Part shown: positions 13,901 to 21,096 of the stretch, in pieces
Numbering within the stretch: position 1 is the first letter of the stretch
Layout: every line of letters starts with the position of its first letter
Assembly: GCF_000283155.1 (NCBI RefSeq)
Contig: NW_004454170.1
Span: 13,310,462-13,374,461 of the forward strand
Length of the DNA stretch: 64,000 bases
Direction: 5' to 3'
Source: Ceratotherium simum simum
Lineage: Eukaryota > Chordata > Mammalia > Perissodactyla > Rhinocerotidae
The notes under the pieces: model-generated
The model's input: the letters and a program-made list of their open reading frames with translations, nothing else
What the model was told of the DNA's origin: nothing
Databases searched by the model: none
Translations under genes and position numbers: made by a program

Positions 13901-16900
13901 AAATAACCCTATGCTACTTTATGGAAAAAGCTATAATATATTTACTGCTTATTAAACATTGCCTTGCATATAAGTCTTATCTTTCCAACAAAGTTCTGAG
14001 TTCTTTGAGCGTAAGGACTAGCTTTTACATTTGTTTCTCTTCTGCCTCCTACTATAGTATCGTCATGACTAAGTATTCAGGAATATTGGTTGAACTAATT
14101 AATATACATAGGTACTACCAGCCGTTTTTAAGTTATTGGAAGGAATGCAGCGTATTTTCTGTTCAGTTTGACATTTAACATTCTTAGTTAAATTTATAAA
14201 ACTAGTTAGATATCGCCATTAATATTAAAAATACAGAAAATAAAATGTTAAAAATAATGTGGAATAAAATGACCCCTAAATTAAGTAATAGTAGTTGGCT
14301 ATTTGGACATGAATTATGCTATTTCTGGAGTTACCTTTAATACTCAGTTGGCGTCCATATAACCCACTATGTTGCTGGGAAGCTATGTCAGCATTTTGTA
14401 GGTGAATAGGAATTACTACTTTAATAATAAGCCCAAAACAAAAGATTAATCTGCAGTCCTCATATAAGTCATACAACATATTTTAGTCCCTGGTGTTTTA
14501 GGATATTAGTTCTAACACTGCATACCTCTACCAATATAAAATTGTGAATTGACTTCATATATATTCAAATTTTAATATGACTTTGTATTATAGGGCAATT
14601 CCTAGACTTGGAAGTTAGATCTAGGCTTAAATTGGAATGCCACCACTTACTAGCTTTGTAACTTGGGAAAAGTTAATTAATCTCCTTGAAATTCAGTTTC
14701 TTTAGGAAGAGGGGGACTAATAATACCTTGCAGTTTTGGTGAGGAGTAGATTCTAACACAGTACCTAGTTCATAGTTGGGGACTCAATAAAGTTAGCTTG
14801 TATGAAACTGTAAGAGCAGCATTTTGGCTGGTTTTTTAGGGTACTTAAATTATTGTTAGTGTTAGGGAGCTTAAAAGATGTGTTTAAATTGTATTTACAA
14901 TTTTGAGGGATTGATTTTTGCTTGGTGGGCTTCAACAAAGTTGTATGTCTCTGCTGATTAATTTTTTTCTTTCAGATACCTGGCATATTGACAGTTTTAT
15001 GTTTTTTCAATCATTCATTAATATTTAGAATTGTCTTTAGGTTTAGGAATGTATGAAACACCCCTCTTCCTAGCTCATGAAGAAGAGTCAGGTGGCCGAA
15101 GTGTTCCCACTACTCCTCTGCAAGTAGCAGCCCCAGGTAGGTATCAAAGGCAGATTAGTAGATTATGTGTTTTATTGGTAAAATGGAAACCTGTGAGACA
15201 TCTTCTGGCTAAAAATTAGGTAAACCACAAAGTTAAAGTTCTCATTGCTTTTTTGGTCTTTTCTTTTTGAAGTAACCGTATTTACTGAGAGTACCACCTC
15301 TGATGCTTCAGAGCATGCCTCTCAGTCTGTTCCAATGGTGACAACATCCACTGGCACTTTATCCACAACAAATGAAACAGCAACAGGTGATGATGGAGAT
15401 GAAGTATTTGTGGAGGCAGAATCTGAAGGGTAAATGTTTACTTTGTAATTTTTGCTTGCTTTAGATTTGTTAGTCTTTTACATTTGTTTTCCTTTAGCCA
15501 GGAAACAATTTGTTGAGCTGTATTTTCAAAAGGATCCTATTAAAAAGTAAATGGAGCCATACATATTGAAAGACTAATTTTTGCATAGAGTAATATGTTT
15601 TAGGACTTGAAGATTGTTATTACAGAAGACAATGTTAAAAATGGTTATCTCCCTGAAAATTGCATGTCGTAGTCAAAAAAAAAGTATTTCTTTAAAATTA
15701 TTGGTACCATTCCATTAACGTAGCTACTTGAACTTTTCCCCAAGAAAGAAGTCTTTCTGTTGAAAATAGGAATATTAGGAAATGACTCACTTTCCATTAA
15801 GTAGTGGGCTCTCAAGTGTACCTCACTTATTGTTTATTTATGTGCATTTAGAACTTGGTGTCTGAAAAACTGACTTCTTAAAAATTAGAAATTTTCTAGT
15901 AGTTTTCAAGACCTGACTACATTTTTAACACATTAGTTATAAACAAAATTTGACAAAAGAAATATTTTGTGATAGATCATCTGGATCTTTCTTAAGCCAA
16001 AGGAAGTGGAATAATTTAGTATAAAGAACCACTGGACAGTGGTCTTGGAGAAGTTTATCTGTCAAGGTGGAACCTAATTCTTTATAAAATAAAAAGACTA
16101 CTTCATGTCAGAAGTATAGCTCAAAATAGAACTCAGATTTCCTAGGTAAAGCTCAAAGATTTTGTTTTACTTAGCAGTGTTTCTTAGTGTAACTATAGGC
16201 CAACTCTAGTATATGAGGAAAAAAGCACGTTTATTATTATGCTCTAACACAGCGCTACTTAATTTTTTGGAGGTTACAGACCCTACTGAGAATACTAGCT
16301 GCCATTAATTCCTACCATATATGCAAGTCACTTTATATATGACATTTCTAACCCACACAATATCTCTGCAAAGTATTGTCTCCATTTTACAAATGAGAAA
16401 GCTTAGACTCAGAGCATGTTAAAATAACTTGCTTAAGCTATGCCACTGGTAACTGGCTCAGACTGGATTTGACTCCTGACTTCAGCCTGATGTGCTTTAC
16501 ACTTCACGGGCACTTCCCAACTTCAGCACGTAGAGAGATCTCGAGAGAGATCTTTCAGGTGCATTGTTACTAATAACTGTACTGAAGTTTTCAAATGATA
16601 AAAACTGGAGCAGATCCAAGTTATTCTTGTACTCTTATCTTCCTCACTTGCTTTTTGGTGTGCTTTCTTAAATGGGAGCAAGAGAGATGGAGTTATAGCC
16701 ATTGAACCAGGAATTCACATACCCACAGCCTGTCTCATCTGGGCTAGAGCCCATGGTGAGTTAGTAGTGTATCGTTAATAGTTGTGAATTATTTTAGTTC
16801 TCTGCTTTCCTAGAAAATTCTTCTGAGATTTATCAAAATCTGGATAATGTATCTCTTGTGAATGTCAAGAATGTGAATATCCTTTGTCAAAAAGAACAAA

Positions 16901-19900
16901 AGAAGAGGAAAAACAAAAACTTAAATCGGAACATATCCTAGTGAGAACTCAGAGTGAGGAAAGCAACTTGAGCTGTCTTTCCCCCGTCCCTGAAAAAAAA
17001 AATATATGGTTGCCAATATCAAGCTGCAATTTTGAATTGGATGGGAGCTCTAGGTTATTTGAGTGTCAAACTATATCAGAAAGAGTTTGGGAATAATTTA
17101 GAATGCATTCTAGGATGAGTTTGATATTTTCTAATCAATTTTTGTTTTCCTTTCTTAGTATTACTTCTGAAGCAGGCCTGGAAATTGATAGCCAGCAGGA
17201 AGAAGAGCCTGTTCAAGCATCTGATGAGTCAGACCTTCCTTCCACCAGCCAGGATCCTCCTTCCAGTTCTTCTGTAGGTAAGTTCCTGCTCTTGACTTCA
17301 ATACATCAAACTTGTTTGCAAAACACACGGGGACCATGAGGCCATGTGGGACACGGCCTCAGCATGGCCAGAGAAGCGGTGCGTCGGTGCGCGCCCGGGA
17401 TCCCAACCCGAGGTGCCAGTAGTGGAGCACGCACACTTAACCACTAAGCCACAGGGCCGGCCCCTAAAATGCTTTATTTAAAAGGGAAATTTTATTATAT
17501 TAAAGGGAACTTGGTTTATATTAAAGGAAATTGGTTGTATTAGAGGTGCTCCAGGGGCTGTGGGGGATGGATTACTGGAAGGGAAGCTAAGGAGTATTAC
17601 TTCAGGTCTCCTGCCTCTGTTGAAACCAGAGCAGCTCCATTTTTATTTGTTCTACTTGAGATTTGATACGGAGAGTTGAGGGATGGGAGGTTGTTGCTTC
17701 AAAAAAATGTTTGAAATTTACTGATATAAACAGTTTCAAAGTGTAGCTTTTTAAGTTAACTTTGAAAAAGGCTATTTTTTGTACCTTTCCTACAATAAAA
17801 ATTATTTCTGTATCACTTTTTAAAACATAAGTAACATTTATTGAGCACTTACTGTGTATCAGGCAGTATTCTAAGCCCTTTACATGTTATTTACTCATTT
17901 AATTTTCACACAACCCAATGTGGTAAGGACTTATCCCCATTTTATAGATATGGAAACTGAGGCACAGAAAGGTTGAATAACTTCTCCAAAGTCACATAGC
18001 TAGTAAATTATGGGCAAGCCAGGATGCATACTCGAGAAATTTGGCTCCAGAAACTCCACTTTTAAACACTATACTAGCTTGTCTACCTCACAATTTTTAG
18101 GTAGGGAATTACTCTTATTATTGAAGAAATACAGTAGTACTCAGTCATCCACTCTGATTATTTTCATTTTGAATTTTTTATAACAGTACTTTTCAAACTG
18201 TCCTGGAACTCTCAGGATTTATGGAAGATCTATTCAGTTGTTACTTTTTTCAGTCATGGAACTTTGCTATCTCAAAATCTCTTCTTCTCCCTCTCAGCTG
18301 CTTTTCTATGACATGTCAAATTCTTAGCCAACATCCCTAGATTTAAGTCCCATATCCACCTTTTAACAGCTAGTAACTAAATCTCTGCACATTTCATTAT
18401 GAAGTATGGACATTGATAACTAATCTTTCAGTCAAGATTAGAAATAATGTATGTAGGGCCGGCCCTGTGGCTTAGTGGTTAAGTGCGCGCGCTCCGCTAC
18501 TGACGGCCCGGGTTTGGATCCTGGGCGCGCACCGGCACACCACTTCTCTGGCCATGCTGAGGCCGTGTCCCACATACAGCAACTAGAAGGATGTGCAACT
18601 GTGACGTACAACTATCTACTGGGGCTTCGGGGGGGGGAAAAAAAAGAAAAGGAGGAGGATTGGCAATGGATGTTGGCTCAGGGCCGGTCTTCCTCAGCAA
18701 AAAGAGGAGGATTAGCATGGATGTTAGCTCAGGGCTGATCTTCCTCACAAAAAAAAAAAAAATACCATTAAAAAAAAAAAGAAAGAATGTATGTAAAGTA
18801 TACATCTCAATGCTTTACACACAAGGCTGAAAAAAATTCTACCTATCATAATTATTAATAATACATTTACTGAATTTCTGTACCCCCAGTTATATTCTGA
18901 TGTCCCATGAGAATTCTTTCCTCAACGGAAGAATGGATACTAGTTATATCTTACCAGGGCTTGCATCAGAAAATATAGTTCTTGTTACCTTTTACAGTAT
19001 GATATGAAATTAAGATATCTTTAAGTTTATTTGATAATCTAAAATACTAAACCTTCGCATCTGAGCAGTTATTCCTTTGGTCAACAAATATTCGACTGCT
19101 GGGCAATTTCACAGAAAGCATTACTAAGAAAGAGACATTTAAGCGAAGGCGTGAAAGAGCTAAGGGAGAGAAGCCACACAGTGACGTGAGGGAAGAGTGT
19201 TCCAGGACGAGAGAAATAGCAGATGCCAAGTCCATAAGGCAGCAGCGTGTGGTGTCCAAGGTCAGCAGGGAGCCCAGTGCGGCCGCAGCCCAGCAAGGAC
19301 GGAGAGAGCCTCACAGGAGATGGGATGGGGGTTGGGGAGGATGGATCTGGTAGATCACTGGAATTGCTTTGGCTTTCCGGGATATAAGCTTTTGGAGGGC
19401 TTCAGATCGAGTAGTGACATGATCTAACTTAAAGACTTAACAGTATCAGTTTGGCTGCTGTGTAGAGAAGAGACTGAAAATGAGTATTGGGCAGCAACAG
19501 GGAGAAAGTTTGGAAGATGTTGCAATAATTCAGGGTAAAGATGATGGTATTTTAGGCTGGATGATAGAGTTAAGGTTGTGAAAAGAGGTCAATTTAAGAT
19601 ATATATTTAAATTAGAGCTGGGAAGATTTGCTAATAATTGGATTTGGGGTGTCCAGAAAAGAGAAGAGTCAGATGTGAGTCATGTTATATTGTAATGGAC
19701 TGTTGTTTCCTGAGGGACGTGATATTTTGTTGTCTATTGTATTTCCCAACCCCTAGCACAGTGTCTTAGGCACCAAATAAATATTTATTAAATTAGTTGA
19801 GTGAATGAATGAAAAAAGTCAAGCACCTTTTTTTTCAAATAAATTTTTTTTTCCTTTTTACCCTTTTTTGTTTGTTAAATGTCTCTTGTTTAAAAACAAA

Positions 19901-20800
19901 CAACTTTTAAATACTGAAAGCAAATAGACACCTCTTCATTTTATCCATGCATTCATTTAGTAATTAGTTTTTGCCATTATAACTGCTTTCTTGTTTTTTA
20001 ACTTGCTTTCTTATATCTTAATGTTTTTCTTCTTAGATACTAGCAGTAATCAGCCAAAGCCTTTCAGACGAGTCAGACTTCAGACAACATTGAGACAAGG
20101 TGTTCGTGGTCGTCAGTTTAACAGACAGAGAGGTAAATTTCTAACATTGAGTACGTGATAGGATGTGAGATACTAATAAATAGAACAAACTTTCTAGTCC
20201 TTAAGCTTACAACTTGTATCTAGTTTTTAAAAAAAAATGTTCCAAGGATTGATTAAATAATTACACATTGAGCATGTGATGTTTACTAATCTATAAGCTT
20301 ACAGATGGAATTGTATACCATAGGTATACAATGAATATGTGCTTATATATTTCTCCATTTCTTCCTTGAATTCAAAGTAAGATTTGGAGAAACTAAAGTG
20401 TTATAGTGCTATATAGTCATTTGTTACATCTCTGCCTGTCGTTATTATACTTTTTATTCAGTAGAATAAGGCTTTGTGACTTTGTTTAGCAAGTAAAAAA
20501 ATGTAAAATTTTAATATCTCTGATTTCTAATGTAATTATTAGAAATTGCATTCATGTCATAAAAATATTTCTAATTGTTGTAATAGTTTCCACTAAAGAT
20601 GTGAAATAGCACAGTTTTATATCTACATGCCTAGATATTTGATATTGAGAAAAATTTTTATAATAACCTAGGATAAATGAATACTCTAGTTTTGAGCTAA
20701 CTTCTTAAAAGATGCATTGTTTAATTCTTTTTTTTCTCTTACAGGTGTGAGCCATGCAATGGGAGGGAGAGGAGGAATAAATAGAGGAAATATTAGTTAA
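1642..20800 (+). CDS. TPR: TPR, nuclear-basket nucleoporin, C-terminal 15 coding exons (5' part outside window)
   Basis: TPR is a large (about 2,360-residue in human) coiled-coil protein that forms the filaments of the nuclear pore basket and works in mRNA quality control, nuclear export and spindle-checkpoint protein retention. Only its non-coiled C-terminal tail is here: 15 exons at 1642-1914, 2694-2842, 3498-3581, 6056-6256, 7109-7240, 7445-7535, 9753-9937, 11132-11200, 11309-11403, 13685-13791, 15041-15136, 15273-15429, 17159-17277, 20037-20132 and 20745-20800. All have AG/GT borders and compatible phases, giving about 635 residues from the first in-window Met. The tail contains a basic nuclear-localisation region, very acidic runs, Ser/Thr/Pro-rich stretches and an Arg/Gly-rich end. 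Protein order and wording match human TPR closely. No break or frameshift is seen. The coiled-coil exons lie left of the window. Confidence 0.97.
1963..2201 (+). repeat. Two-copy tandem duplication, about 119 bp per unit, in a TPR intron
   Basis: The segment from 1963 to about 2081 is repeated directly at 2082 to about 2200. Both copies contain 'TTTGTCCGTACTTGTTTT' and 'GATGAATATATTCCTAAC'. I see only about five differences, all transitions. It sits inside the first in-window intron. Confidence 0.93.
2694..2842 (+). CDS. TPR: TPR exon carrying the basic nuclear-localisation region
   Basis: The exon encodes [18 protein letters not shown] through [15 protein letters not shown]. The two basic clusters (PKRTR and PKKLK) correspond to the nuclear-localisation region known in TPR. 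The donor is GTGTGT at 2843. The acceptor chosen ends at 2693, which keeps the human-like Val-Ser-Ala. A second AG six bases downstream (2699) is also in frame. Confidence 0.95.
3498..3581 (+). CDS. TPR: TPR exon, acidic 28-codon segment
   Basis: Exactly 28 codons in phase 0 at both ends, [20 protein letters not shown] and onward to SIGE. The acceptor CTCAG ends at 3497 and the donor GTAAGT starts at 3582. Too short to stand out as an open frame, but it matches TPR word for word. Confidence 0.95.
4030..4235 (+). repeat. MIR SINE relic
   Basis: Degenerate match to the MIR consensus: a 'tagaagctgtatgact' core (as in 'tactagctgtgtgacc'), 'aagcctcaattttctcatctg', and a 'cacatattaggcactcaaa' end. 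Confidence 0.55.
4310..4490 (-). repeat. MIR SINE relic, reverse orientation
   Basis: Reads as reversed MIR: 'actatatgccaagtgttgtt' near the left and 'ggatttgaactcaggctct' near the right. Confidence 0.6.
4495..6055. other. TPR intron sequence with nothing assignable
   Basis: AT-rich intronic DNA between the MIR relic and the next TPR exon. I see no exon-like frame with splice borders, no tRNA shape and no recent repeat. A short open stretch at 4701-4925 has no coding features. Confidence 0.6.
6056..6256 (+). CDS. TPR: TPR exon with VIVID-acidic motif
   Basis: 67 codons, phase 0 at both ends. The exon begins [15 protein letters not shown] and ends DNDGEHE, with acceptor AAAG ending at 6055 and donor GTAATT at 6257. 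It contains a hydrophobic VIVI core directly followed by an Asp/Ser/Glu run (IDSDDEEE), the form of a SUMO-interacting motif. The end is strongly acidic. Confidence 0.96.
7109..7240 (+). CDS. TPR: TPR exon, Asp/Glu-rich acidic tract
   Basis: 44 codons, phase 0 at both ends, starting [19 protein letters not shown]. The first 17 or so codons are almost all GAT, GAA or GAC. Acceptor TACTAG ends at 7108; donor GTAACT starts at 7241. Confidence 0.96.
7445..7535 (+). CDS. TPR: TPR exon, [10 protein letters not shown] segment
   Basis: The exon encodes [19 protein letters not shown] through ADSQNS and ends in phase 1, one base into a Gly codon completed by the next exon. Acceptor TTTTTAG ends at 7444; donor GTGAGA starts at 7536. 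Confidence 0.95.
7536..9040. other. TPR intron, mostly unassigned sequence with an old MIR-like trace
   Basis: AT-rich intron. A faint reversed MIR trace is visible at about 8815-8900 ('gtgacttaactgaggttacatagctg'). Around 8560-8610 there is a short text resembling an L2 3' end. No exon or RNA gene is seen. Confidence 0.45.
9040..9319 (+). mobile_element. ERE SINE (perissodactyl tRNA-derived), plus strand, with ATAA/GTAT tail
   Basis: Starts GGGCCAGCCCGGTGG, contains the tRNA-like 'GGTTCGGATCCCGGGC' box B region, and ends in an (ATAA)n then (GTAT)n tail. It is flanked by the direct repeat TCATCGTA at 9032-9039 and 9320-9327. It is divergent from the other copies, so it is an older insertion. 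Confidence 0.9.
9425..9620 (-). repeat. MIR SINE relic, reverse orientation
   Basis: 'tgtgttaggctaagtgcttt' at the left and 'gttgcctaagatcatacagtt' at the right fit a reversed MIR. Confidence 0.5.
9753..9937 (+). CDS. TPR: TPR exon, Pro/Arg-rich segment
   Basis: Completes the split Gly and reads [20 protein letters not shown] through [20 protein letters not shown] to GPPVQ. The Pro/Arg-rich core is disordered and resembles an SH3-type ligand. Acceptor TGTAG ends at 9752; donor GTATTA starts at 9938. Confidence 0.95.
9938..11131. other. TPR intron with no recognisable feature
   Basis: AT-rich intronic sequence. I see no repeat I can name, no RNA gene and no extra exon with TPR-like coding. 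Confidence 0.55.
11132..11200 (+). CDS. TPR: TPR exon, 23-codon [13 protein letters not shown] segment
   Basis: 23 codons, phase 0 at both ends, [20 protein letters not shown] to GGM. Acceptor GACACAG ends at 11131; donor GTAAGT starts at 11201. It is a basic island in an otherwise acidic tail. Confidence 0.95.
11309..11403 (+). CDS. TPR: TPR exon starting with a CAG repeat
   Basis: Reads [20 protein letters not shown] through FAEAI and ends in phase 2, with His completed by the next exon. Acceptor TTTCAG ends at 11308 and is followed by two more CAG triplets, so a 3-nt shifted acceptor is possible. Donor GTAAGT starts at 11404. Confidence 0.95.
11630..11830 (+). repeat. MIR SINE relic
   Basis: 'gcctgggtttgaaacctagc', 'tctagctgtgtcaggttgct' and 'tcattttactaatgggaataat' in the right order for MIR. 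Confidence 0.7.
12065..12245 (-). repeat. MIR SINE relic, reverse orientation
   Basis: 'cttattgaacatttctatgaa', 'cccttttacagataaggaag' and 'cagacagccaagaagtggca' fit a reversed MIR. Confidence 0.6.
12392..12692 (+). mobile_element. ERE SINE, plus strand
   Basis: Full-length-looking copy: GGGGCTGGCCCCGTGG head, GGTTCGGATCCCGGGCG box, CATACAGCAACTAGAAGG middle, and GCTGATCTTCCTCAC followed by a pure A tail. AAGATTG flanks both sides. Open frames on both strands here are SINE artefacts. Confidence 0.95.
12700..13684. other. TPR intron with no recognisable feature
   Basis: Intronic AT-rich sequence to the next exon. A pyrimidine-rich run precedes the acceptor at 13684. Nothing else is assignable. 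Confidence 0.5.
13685..13791 (+). CDS. TPR: TPR exon, [15 protein letters not shown] segment
   Basis: Completes His, then [20 protein letters not shown] to LASQG. It ends in phase 1. Acceptor TTTAG ends at 13684; donor GTAAAT starts at 13792. Confidence 0.95.
13792..14600. other. TPR intron with no recognisable feature
   Basis: AT-rich. Chance open frames at 13921-14178 and 14276-14479 lack splice borders that would fit TPR phases. Confidence 0.5.
14605..14795 (+). repeat. MIR SINE relic
   Basis: 'ccaccacttactagctttgt', 'cagtttctttaggaagaggg' and 'cagtacctagttcatagtt' in MIR order. Confidence 0.6.
15041..15136 (+). CDS. TPR: TPR exon, [15 protein letters not shown] segment
   Basis: Completes Gly, then [20 protein letters not shown] to PLQVAAP, ending in phase 1. 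Acceptor CTTTAG ends at 15040; donor GTAGGT starts at 15137. Only 136 bp separate it from the next exon. Confidence 0.95.
15273..15429 (+). CDS. TPR: TPR exon, Ser/Thr-rich segment with acidic end
   Basis: Completes Val, then [20 protein letters not shown] through [15 protein letters not shown], phase 2 end. Acceptor TTGAAG ends at 15272; donor GTAAAT starts at 15430. Confidence 0.95.
15430..16285. other. TPR intron, no recognisable feature
   Basis: AT-rich intron; no named repeat or RNA gene seen by eye. Confidence 0.45.
16290..16500 (-). repeat. MIR SINE relic, reverse orientation
   Basis: 'ctccattttacaaatgagaa' then 'cttgcttaagctatgccact' and 'ctcagactggatttgactcc' fit a reversed MIR. 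Confidence 0.55.
17159..17277 (+). CDS. TPR: TPR exon, [16 protein letters not shown] segment
   Basis: Completes Gly, then [20 protein letters not shown] to PPSSSSV, phase 1 end. Acceptor CTTAG ends at 17158; donor GTAAGT starts at 17278. Human has Ser where Thr is the second residue here. Confidence 0.95.
17341..17463 (-). mobile_element. Truncated ERE SINE, minus strand, close to a TPR donor site
   Basis: Only the tRNA-like head half is present: on the minus strand it begins GGGGCCGGCCCTGTGG and stops after the 'GTGTCCCACATGG' region, with no A tail. It lies 64 bp past the donor of the preceding TPR exon. Confidence 0.85.
17830..18065 (-). repeat. MIR SINE relic, reverse orientation, well preserved
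   Basis: 'ttgagcacttactgtgtatc', 'ccccattttatagatatgga', 'aactgaggcacagaaaggtt' and 'gtcacatagctagtaaatta' are an almost complete reversed MIR. Confidence 0.75.
18456..18780 (+). mobile_element. ERE SINE, plus strand
   Basis: GGGCCGGCCCTGTGGCTTAG head, CATACAGCAACTAGAAGG middle, and a double 'TTAGCTCAGGGC'-type end with an A tail interrupted by TACCATT. It is flanked by a direct repeat GAAATAATGTATGTA / GAAAGAATGTATGTA (one mismatch). Confidence 0.95.
19060..19700 (+). repeat. Old interspersed repeat, family uncertain
   Basis: Contains phrases common in dispersed mammalian repeats ('gagtgttccaggacgagaga', 'agtagtgacatgatctaact', 'tgttgcaataattcagggta'). I recognise the text as repetitive but cannot name the family with confidence. 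Open frames here on both strands are not convincing genes. Confidence 0.4.
19715..19812 (+). repeat. L2-type LINE 3' end relic
   Basis: 'cctagcacagtgtcttaggc' and 'aaataaatatttattaaatt' followed by GAATGAATG resemble the L2 3' terminus. Confidence 0.5.
20037..20132 (+). CDS. TPR: TPR exon, basic [15 protein letters not shown] segment
   Basis: Completes Asp, then [20 protein letters not shown] to FNRQR, phase 1 end. Acceptor CTTAG ends at 20036; donor GTAAAT starts at 20133. The strongly basic stretch contrasts with the acidic exons upstream. Confidence 0.95.
20133..20744. other. Last TPR intron; possible distal PRG4 3' UTR on minus strand
   Basis: No exon or named repeat is visible. A minus-strand AATAAA lies at 20453-20458 and could end a longer PRG4 transcript, since human PRG4 has a 3' UTR of several hundred bases. 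This use is inference. Confidence 0.3.
20745..20800 (+). CDS. TPR: TPR terminal coding exon, Arg/Gly-rich C-terminus
   Basis: Completes Gly, then [17 protein letters not shown] and TAA at 20798-20800. Human TPR ends in Asn rather than Ser. GRGG and NRG are candidate arginine-methylation sites. Acceptor CTTACAG ends at 20744. The 3' UTR follows to about 20945. Confidence 0.96.
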
Positions 20801-20914
20801 ATGTTCTGTAAACTGCAATAACTGTGAATAAGATTGTCAAATCTGTTTTAGTGTAATGATTGTCGAGTTTAAAAACATTTTTGTATTTAAATTGGTATGC
20901 TTATCTCAACATTC

Positions 20915-20926
20915 TTTATTAATAAA
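20915..20926. terminator. Palindromic bidirectional poly(A) signal shared by TPR and PRG4
   Basis: TTTATTAATAAA is its own reverse complement. It gives AATAAA at 20921-20926 on plus (121 bases past the TPR stop) and AATAAA at 20920-20915 on minus (79 bases past the PRG4 stop). No other AATAAA lies between the two stops. Predicted TPR cleavage is about 20940-20950; PRG4 cleavage is about 20890-20905. Use on the minus strand is inferred. Confidence 0.7.
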
Positions 20927-20998
20927 ACGTATTTCAGTGTCAAAATGTATCATTCTTTTCTTCGTTTTAATTAGTCGACTCTTCCTTTGCCCATCAGT

Positions 20999-21096
20999 CT
21001 AAGGACAGCTGTACCAGACTTGGGATAAGGTCTGCCCAGAACGAGTAGTAATTGCTCTTGCTGTTCTGCTAGGCACATCGATGCTATAATATTGAT
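20999..21096 (-). CDS. PRG4: PRG4 last coding exon, C-terminus
   Basis: Completes Asp, then QYYSIDVPSRTARAITTRSG to QTLSQVWYSCP and TAG (20999-21001). The penultimate Cys is the one that closes the hemopexin-domain disulfide in the human protein. The acceptor on minus is TTTAG at 21097-21101. The stop is 198 bp from the TPR stop. Confidence 0.96.
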
